Made by a program: the position numbers and the translations under genes. A DNA stretch of 64,000 nucleotides from Russula earlei (taxonomy: Eukaryota > Basidiomycota > Agaricomycetes > Russulales > Russulaceae), in the NCBI GenBank assembly GCA_025769875.1, contig JAGFNK010000008.1, positions 124,001-188,000 of the forward strand. Reading direction: 5' to 3'. Below the pieces are notes generated by a model. The model had not been told where the DNA came from. It saw only the letters and a list, made by a program, of their open reading frames with translations, and searched no databases. Positions 57,395 to 64,000 of the stretch are shown piece by piece (position 1 is the first letter of the stretch; each line of letters begins with the position of its first letter).

Positions 57395-57992
57395 ATGACT
57401 CTCCAAAACGAGTGCAGTGCTGTCGAGGAGAGAAGTCAGAGTTTTCCTTTGTGAGATCTCCACCTTTCGAATGGCATTGCTATTAACTCTCGCCAGGAGT
57501 CCAAGTCCCACGCAACACCAAGACTGGCCCCCCAAATCAATCGTGAAAATGCTTCAGAATCGCCTGACGAATTGGTTACCATCTATACAAGAGGCGAAGG
57601 GCGACCGAGACGTGGCAAAGGCCCGTTCAACAATTGCTGGACATCCATCCTGGATGGATCCACATGACATCCGTGCCGTTCAAACGCGATTAACTCAGTA
57701 AGGCTTCCCCTATCGAAGTGTTTTGTTGCTAACTACCGGTAGTGCCCTGGAGATGAAGGCTGGACTGGATTCGAAATCTGGGATTGAAAAAGTTCGCCAA
57801 GCGTGGTTCTATCGTAAGGCTGCCAAAGATGCATGTCGATACGCACAGGTTGTCTTTTCATGTGATCTTTCACCTAGTAGTTTCTGAGGATTCACATTAC
57901 AGAGCGTATCCATCCGTGGAAGTGCGTTTACAGACGCCACCTTGGTGGAAAATGCGCCATCGAGCGCTTCTTCGCAAGTTATCTCGATATAG
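57395..57992 (+). CDS. small protein of unknown function, third gene of repeat copy 3
   Basis: Four exons (57395-57450, 57497-57697, 57743-57848, 57903-57992) join in phase to 150 residues. Start MTLQNECSAVEERSQSFPL, then SPSPTQHQDWPPKSIVKML, a helical middle (GIEKVRQAWFYRKAAKDACR) and the end SVSIRGSAFTDATLVENAPS. The first exon and the start of exon 2 resemble the first exons of the gene at 41713, whereas the rest is unrelated to it. Either the two genes share a 5' end by recombination, or this is an independent gene with a captured start. No domain recognised. Confidence 0.5.
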
Positions 57993-58535
57993 TCCGCAAA
58001 ACAAAATGCGCCGCTTCATGGGGCATGACTACCTCCGTTCTGTTTATCTTACCTGTCTGGCGTACGGGTTCCCCTTGTTGTCTACGGCCCTATGTGTCTT
58101 ATTCTCTCCCGTCCGGTCCCCGGACACTTGTGCGTGGTGCTCAGCCTATTTTAGTTTCCGCGGCCACCAAGGGGTGGGTCTCCATGAATCAAACCAGGGG
58201 GAGGACGGATGACCCGAACGAGCAGTTGCCCTCTCTGTAAGGTCGAAACGTTGAAAGCACTACCCACATCTCGAGCACAAAGACCCTGTCATTCAGCACA
58301 CCCACCCAATCCCCAAGAATGCTAACGGCACATGAATAGTTTACTGTACCTCTTCAAAAGGACTTACGTCGTGCTCAAGGCATAACGTCAATATTCGAAC
58401 TTTTTGGCACTTCATCCTGCCAGTGCTGTGACATTAGGGTGTCTTATGCATAAAAGAAAGATCGATGAGAGGAAGAGAAAGCCAAAGGCAGAGCGTGTCG
58501 CTTCGTATATAGATCCTTCGTATGATACAAGCTCA
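57993..58535 (+). other. 540 bases without a gene
   Basis: Contains short plus-strand open frames in two phases and the 3' flank of SLA2. Nothing recognisable. Confidence 0.4.
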
Positions 58536-61500
58536 TTAGTCCGTCTCGTCGGTGTGATACCCTGCGCGACGCATTGCACCTAGCCGATGCCTCGCAGCGC
58601 CCAGGTCCTTCTCCAGACGCAAAATCTCGACCTGCTGCTCCATCTCGCGCTTCTTGAACTCGAGCACGGCCATATTTTTGTAGTCGACGTCCTCCTCCTC
58701 GACCTGCTTCGCAGAGATGGTGCGCACGAGCTTCACGAGCGCCTTGCACGCCTCGGTGACGGCCTTGGCCGCGAGTTCGAGGCGTTCCTGAGTTTTGGAC
58801 ATGAGATTGGCTTTGACCCTCGACGCCGCGACGAGCTGCGCTGTCGCGCCCGCCACCTCGTTCGACGCGACGATGAGCTGCTCGAGCGAGTGCGTGCCGG
58901 AGAGCACGCCGTCGGCCGCTTCGATGAGCAGGTTCGTCGCGAACGCGACCGAGCGCGCGGCGGAGATGAGGCCGTCCGTCCACCTGTTGTTGCGCTTGTA
59001 GAATTGCTGTGTCGAGCTCGTGCCCTTTCCCTGCGCGACGATCTCTTTCTGCGACTCTGTCGCGGCCTGGATCAGGCGCGCGATGGCGTTCGTGATTGCC
59101 AGCGCCGTGGACAGGATCGAGTCGTGCACTTGCAGATCCAGGGCGGAAGAGCGGCCGGTATCACGTGGGCGTGCCATGAGCTGGTGCAAGCGCTGCGTTG
59201 CTGCTTCGATCGCCTTCGCCGCGCCGAGCATTTCCTTCTCGACGAGGTCGCCGATGTCACCGTTTGTCTTGGTGAGGGACTTGCTCTTCGGGATGATCGA
59301 TTCAACCGATTCGGACAGCTTCGTGAGCGCGTTGCGGATTTCGCCGTTGTTGCGCATTGCAACACTTGTACGTTGATTGCGATCAATGAGTTCGAGTTTA
59401 TATGATTGCAAATTGAGAAAAAATCTGTAGCCCACATCACCCGCTGACTTTGCTATACCGACAAGTTTGTCGGCGGCATCCTCATCATCGACTAAACGAG
59501 TGATGCCTTTCACGCTCCTGAGAGTATCTGCAATTGCCTGAGCAAACTCGTTCGCCCCCTTGATGACGTCCACGTGGTCGCCACCCGGCTGTCCTCCGAG
59601 ATACAGGTTGAAAATGGTGGCGAAATCCGTCGCGTTGCTCAAGGACTTCTCGATCATGGATAACGTATACTCGGGAGTCGAGTTTTGGTTCCCAACTTGC
59701 ACAGGGGACTCGAGTTCATATATTGCCTCGTCGATTTTAGTCTGACAGGCTTGGAGGATTGAATCTACCCAACAGTATTCTGATGAGACTTTGCTAAATC
59801 AGAATCATACCGACGCACCTATGATCTGGTTGAGCCTTTTGCGGTTATCGAGGATGAGGGTGTCAATCTGCGCATTCGTAGCCTCGTCCATAAAACCTTG
59901 ACTCTGGACGCTATTGTGAGCGGCCGACGATTCAATGATGGTGTGTAGGTCAACGAACCTGTTGCACCTCTGAGAGCTGTTGAAGAGTGGAGTCCATGCC
60001 CTCTTGCAAAATAGCTATCTCCTGGTCCTTTTCATCGCGTAGGCGGTCCAATTCACCCGAGGCACCGTCTAGTTTGGCTAGGAGATCATCAAGCTGAATT
60101 TGTTTGGACTGTAACCGTCATCAGAAGCAGGCCCAGAGGGGAAGCGCGCCAGAACGCACCCGCAATGTGTCCTCTAGCTCAGAGATCTGCCGATTGTACC
60201 TCTGAAGAACGCTTGACACCTCGGAACTCTTGGATCGGGTTGCGTCTTCAGCCCTTTCATGAGCAAAGTCGAGCTCACGACGGAGGCGTTCGATCTCCTC
60301 CCTATGCGACGACTTCTGACGGTCAACGTCGAAGCGAGCACGATCACGTTCGCGAAGCATGTCGGCGAGCTCCAAATTTTTCGCTTTCAGATCGCGCTCC
60401 ATCCTTTCCATGCGATCGATCGCCTCCTGGGCAGAGTTGGCTTTAAGTTGCAACTGCTTGCTCTTTGAAAGCATGTCGAGGTGTTCCGTACGCAGCTGGC
60501 TGTATAGCTTTGCAAGAGACTCATACTTGTTTCGCCATAAGGTAACTTGATCCTGGAGTTGCTTGATGAGCTCGTCCTTTGACGCTATCTGAGAGTTAAC
60601 ATTCGCGGAAATGGATCCCAGTTCACCCTCGAGGGCTTTCACTCTCTGGAAAGAGACTGTCAATAGAGGTACGGGAAAGTCACCGGACGAAGCACCGACC
60701 CGGTCATACTGCTCCAGAAGCAGTTGATCCCTTTCGAATTGTCCTCGTGCGCCGAGGAGCTCGCGCTCCAGTTCGTTGACACGCTGGGCAGCTTGGTTAT
60801 TCAGCTGATAAAGTTGCTGCTGTTGGAGCTGTTCAAGAGCCAGCCTCTCGCGCTCTTGTTGCTCGCGTTGTCGCTGTTCGAACTCTAGCTGTTGTTGACG
60901 TTCAAGCTCCTGGCGGCGGCGTTCTTCGGCCTCTTGCTGAGCCTTCAGGGCAGCCTGTTGATCTTCATATTGTTTAAGTAACCGCGCTTGCTCGCTAATG
61001 ACAGATTCATCAGCGACAGGCGCTGCAGGCGGTGGCGTGGGTGATCTTGCGGCGGTTGTGGGGCGAGCGGGCAAGTCAGGTGCACCCTCATTATCGAATA
61101 GATTTGGTGGTTCCTACAAGTGCCAAAATAGCTCAGTAAAATACCATATTAAAGAAATGTGACCAACCTGGCCGAGTTTGGGGACGTTTATAAGGCCGGT
61201 GAGGTACTTCAGATTAGAACATTCATAATAGAACTTGCGCAAACTATAATGCTGGGCATTATAACGTTGACGAAGGGGTTCGAGTGCTTCCATATCATTT
61301 GTCCCTACATTCGGAAGGGGAAGGTGAGTAGGAATAGAAAGGAAGAGGGGTTGCGCACGAACTTCGGTACATAGCCCGCAACATGCTGGTGATAAACCTG
61401 TATATCCCCCAACTTTCCTTTACTAGAGGTACCAAGGAAGAGATGCGACAGTCATTGTTCGCAGAGGCGCGAAAGTTCGAAAAGACCATTTTTTGAAACG

Positions 61501-62297
61501 ACTCAATCTGGTCTTGCAGCTGCATGAGGTCCGATATTGTCTCGTACCTGAGGACGTGAGCGGCGATAACCACAACGCACAACGTCAATTGCTTACCCTT
61601 CATTAGGGTCATCGATACCCTTCAAGGTGACATACTCCTCGTACTCAAATAAGCCATTGAACTCAGGCCGGAGTCGATGGAATCGAAGCTTCGCCAATAG
61701 AAATTGCACGTATGCACGGATCAGAGGACCATACCCTACGCGAATTGTGGACGTAGAATAGATGACATAGGAAAAAAATTACCTTTGCCTCCGTCATGGC
61801 CAATAGTTCGTGAGCAGGTTTCAAGCCATCCCGTTTGACTTTGTGCCTCTTTGATCGTCTATCAATGAAACATCGACACCTGGTCAAGATCGTAATGTGA
61901 TTCATCACGCACGACTGGATGACCTTCCTGGAGAACCTTATGCACCATGATGAGCGCTTTGAAGGCCTGGACTTCATCTGAGAGAATTGGCTGGACTCGG
62001 AGTCCTGACCAGAAGGAAATGGACGAGTGATAGTCCCAAGTGAACACGATGCATTCTGGCGGGGTGTCAAAGCTTCAAATCACGGCGTACCAGGGTAGCA
62101 CACGTACTACGAACATGTTTCTGCTTCGGTGCCGTCTCTTCTGGGCTGGTCGCTTTTTTGATGTTAACAGCTAGTTCTTGTTCCGCCTTGTCTTTGTCCA
62201 CGGGTCGAGTGGGATAGTGAACTTCATCGCCGTCTGCGTCAAAGCCGGCACCAGGCCGCCGTCCGTACGACCTGTCATAGGAGCTGACTGAGTTCAC
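58536..62297 (-). CDS. SLA2: SLA2/End4/HIP1R-type endocytic adaptor
   Basis: Multi-exon minus-strand gene. The N-terminal ANTH domain (from DKDKAEQELAVNIKKATSPE through the FTWDYHSSISFW block to FKALIMVHKVLQEGHPV and the FNGLFEYEEYVTLKG block) binds phosphoinositides and clathrin coats. Then comes a Pro-rich linker, a long Gln/Glu/Arg-rich coiled coil (KQYEDQQAALKAQQEAEERR and on), and the C-terminal I/LWEQ (THATCH) actin-binding domain (SAARSVAFATNLLIEAADGV; LIVASNEVAGATAQLVAASR), ending RRAGYHTDETD. Sla2 links endocytic coats to actin at the plasma membrane. The exon around 62067-62297 opens in frame with a GTG at 62297 and has no in-frame ATG, so the true first exon must lie upstream, in the short gap to SHY1. 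I could not place it. Confidence 0.9.
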
Positions 62298-62449
62298 TGA
62301 GCCTCGCGAACATGCTCTAGACGTACATGCTTGTTGAATAAGATGACCGTTAAGCTGCGGATGAACAGGTCGGACGGATGTGAGCGTGGGAACAGTTGCC
62401 GGGCCGTGACGTCGTGTTTTCCCTCGTCGGTCGTTTGACTGACTTGATC

Positions 62450-63457
62450 ATGTATCGGTTGAGCGGTAGCATTCGTCAATCCAGCCGCATTGGCAGGCCA
62501 ATTTACAATTCCTCCCGTTTTCAACATACGGAGAAGGGCGTGGGGTCCCCTTACTCTGCTAAACGTTACACGTTCCTAAACCCGACACTTATTACCTTGG
62601 GTCTCATACCCGTTTTGACGTTTGCGCTGGGGACTTGGCAAGTCCAAAGGCTCAAATGGAAGATCAATCTCATTGACCAATTGTCTGAAAAGCTTCAAAG
62701 AGAGCCCATCCTATTACCCAGCAAAGTCAAGTAAGCCCTTCCTTGTGTATGTTTTGTATTTTTATCACGTCATATACAGCCTTGCAGCCATCCCGGAGTT
62801 CGTTTTCAGAAGAGTCACACTACGAGGGAGGTGGGATCATGCCCATTCTATGCTTCTAGGTCCTCGCGTTTTGGATGGCACAAATGGTTATCACCTCATC
62901 ACGCCTCTTATTCGAGAAAACGGTTCTACCGTCCTTGTTGATCGCGGATTTATCTCCGATCACACCGCTGCGAAGAGAAAATATTCCACTCCAGATGGAG
63001 AAGTGGAGGTCCATGGTATGCTAAGAGAGTCTCAGGCTCGCAACAACTTCACGCCAGACAATAGCCCTGCGAAGGGCGAGTGGTACTGGGTTGATGTCGC
63101 AGCTATGGCAGACTATGCTGGGGGTCAATCGTCTAACGTCCAACCAGTATTAGTAGAAGAGGTATTCGGTATGTTCTTCTACTCGGCCTCAGTCGAGTGA
63201 CTACAATCATCTGTAGAGGGTCATGGTGGAGACGCTGCCATGCGATTGTCTAATGGAGTTCCCATAGGCAAGTTACCAACTGTGGACATACGAAATGCGC
63301 ACGCGTCGTATGTGGCAACTTGGTAAGTGCTAATATTCCCTGTCTGAGAGCCATTTACATTGTATACAGGTATTCCTTATCGGCGGTCACCACTTTTATG
63401 TTCATACGGCTGTTGCTCAGACAGCGGCGGACCTCTGCAAGGCTTCCACGACAATAG
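62450..63457 (+). CDS. SHY1: SHY1/SURF1 cytochrome c oxidase assembly factor
   Basis: Four exons (62450-62730, 62780-63168, 63217-63322, 63370-63457) join in phase to 287 residues. A basic, Ser/Arg-rich presequence ([20 protein letters not shown]) is followed by TM1 ([20 protein letters not shown]), [47 protein letters not shown] and [16 protein letters not shown], and TM2 near the C-terminus ([15 protein letters not shown]). This is the full SURF1 layout: inner-membrane protein with its main domain in the intermembrane space, needed for Cox1 assembly with heme a. Divergent from SLA2. Confidence 0.93.
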
Positions 63458-63674
63458 AGTTCTCACTTTCCTAATCGAAAATAAATAAACCCGTATCTGA
63501 GAGCTCGAATAGTCGAGAGATCCACAAGAGTGAAGTTGGGCTGGTTCCTGTCTGCGTAGTTAATACAAGCTTTACTTCCCGATCGGGATAATTACGTAGC
63601 GCGTATTGGGCACACGTGGGAATGGCCGGTAATGTTTTCGATAATCCTTCCCTTAGCCCAGGGTACTCCGAGTG

Positions 63675-64000
63675 ATGGCCATACCGACAAAGTCCCTTCC
63701 AGTTGCCTCTCCATCTGCCGCAAATCGTCATGCCCGCATTTCTTTCCCGCCAGCGGGTCCACCCTCCGATGTCGACAGTTTGGGCGATCACTCTTCTATT
63801 GGCATTGGCCCGCCGCCCCCATTAAGACGCACCTCAACTGGGCTAGAGGTCAGTACTAACGGCGAGTCCCAGACAGAAGAGAGGCGAAGGGTCAAATCTG
63901 CCAGTGTCGGTGGTGCATTATCTGCTCGCACGCAACCTCAGAAACTTGTCCAACCTGCGCGGAGGAGGACCATGACATCTGCAGAGGCAGCCAAGCCTCA
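63675..64000 (+). CDS. start of a gene cut by the window end
   Basis: ATG 63675 opens a frame that continues to the last base. The product is Ser/Pro/Arg-rich and disordered: MAIPTKSLPVASPSAANRHA, then PPSDVDSLGDHSSIGIG, RRRVKSASVGGALSART and RRRTMTSAEAAKP. Fungal cytoskeletal or signalling proteins often begin like this, but no domain is visible. Partial at the right edge. Confidence 0.5.
   Translation, partial: MAIPTKSLPVASPSAANRHARISFPPAGPPSDVDSLGDHSSIGIGPPPPLRRTSTGLEVSTNGESQTEERRRVKSASVGGALSARTQPQKLVQPARRRTMTSAEAAKP

Larger units (their letters stand above)
54430..57700 (+). repeat. segmental repeat, copy 3
   Basis: Homologous in order and orientation to copy 1: fragment of the Ser/Pro-rich gene (54436-54980), paralogue C (55902-57347), and the beginning of a third gene (57395 on). 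The right border lies inside exon 2 of that gene. Confidence 0.75.

Noticed and set aside
58587..59405. Plus-strand frame of 272 codons inside SLA2.
   Set aside because: It is the antisense shadow of the THATCH domain exon; the minus-strand protein is clearly SLA2.

Overview
The window looks like nuclear DNA of a filamentous basidiomycete, most likely an Agaricomycete. Nearly every gene is broken by several short (about 45-100 nt) GT-AG introns, genes are tightly packed on both strands, and the recognisable proteins are fungal housekeeping families. Several uncharacterised families resemble ones I know only from mushroom-forming fungi. That assignment is recall of families, not a database result. 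I built the gene models by hand, checking reading phase across each intron. In most cases all exons fit one frame exactly.

Layout. 0-5 kb: a possible partial gene at the left edge, a DUF7721/beta-flanking-type protein with a nine-copy 18-bp repeat, a small helical protein transcribed divergently from it, and a LEA-like repeat protein. 5-13 kb: glycogenin with a very long tail (minus), an ABC1/UbiB (ADCK2-like) mitochondrial kinase (plus), and a fructosamine-kinase-family protein. 13-20 kb: sparse DNA holding a second fructosamine-kinase paralogue with the same five exons but without its catalytic residues, then a degenerate zinc-finger protein. 20-30 kb: RPB2 (RNA polymerase II), a seven-TM GOST/PTM1 membrane protein, sorting nexin SNX4 (with an apparent frameshift) and REV7. 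30-36.5 kb: weak small genes, low-complexity DNA, the splicing factor CWC25 and a pore-less voltage-sensor-like membrane protein.

36.9-58 kb is the accessory part. A three-gene block (3' end of a Ser/Pro-rich protein gene, a gene of an unknown family, and the start of a third gene) occurs three times. Copy 1 is complete (36.9-43.5 kb). Copies 2 (48.7-51.3 kb) and 3 (54.4-57.7 kb) carry only a decayed 3' fragment of the Ser/Pro-rich gene, an intact paralogue of the middle gene with the same six-exon layout, and a changed or truncated third gene. Between the copies lie an AT-rich island with a dead Ty1/copia fragment, the divergent pair MRM2 / TFIIIC barrel subunit, and an Ime2/RCK-type protein kinase.

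58.5-64 kb: SLA2 (endocytic ANTH-coiled coil-THATCH adaptor, minus) head-to-head with SHY1/SURF1 (cytochrome oxidase assembly), then the start of a gene cut by the window edge.

I saw no tRNA, rRNA or CRISPR. The strongest candidates for something new are the triplicated unknown gene family, the active/inactive fructosamine-kinase pair, and the pore-less voltage-sensor protein.
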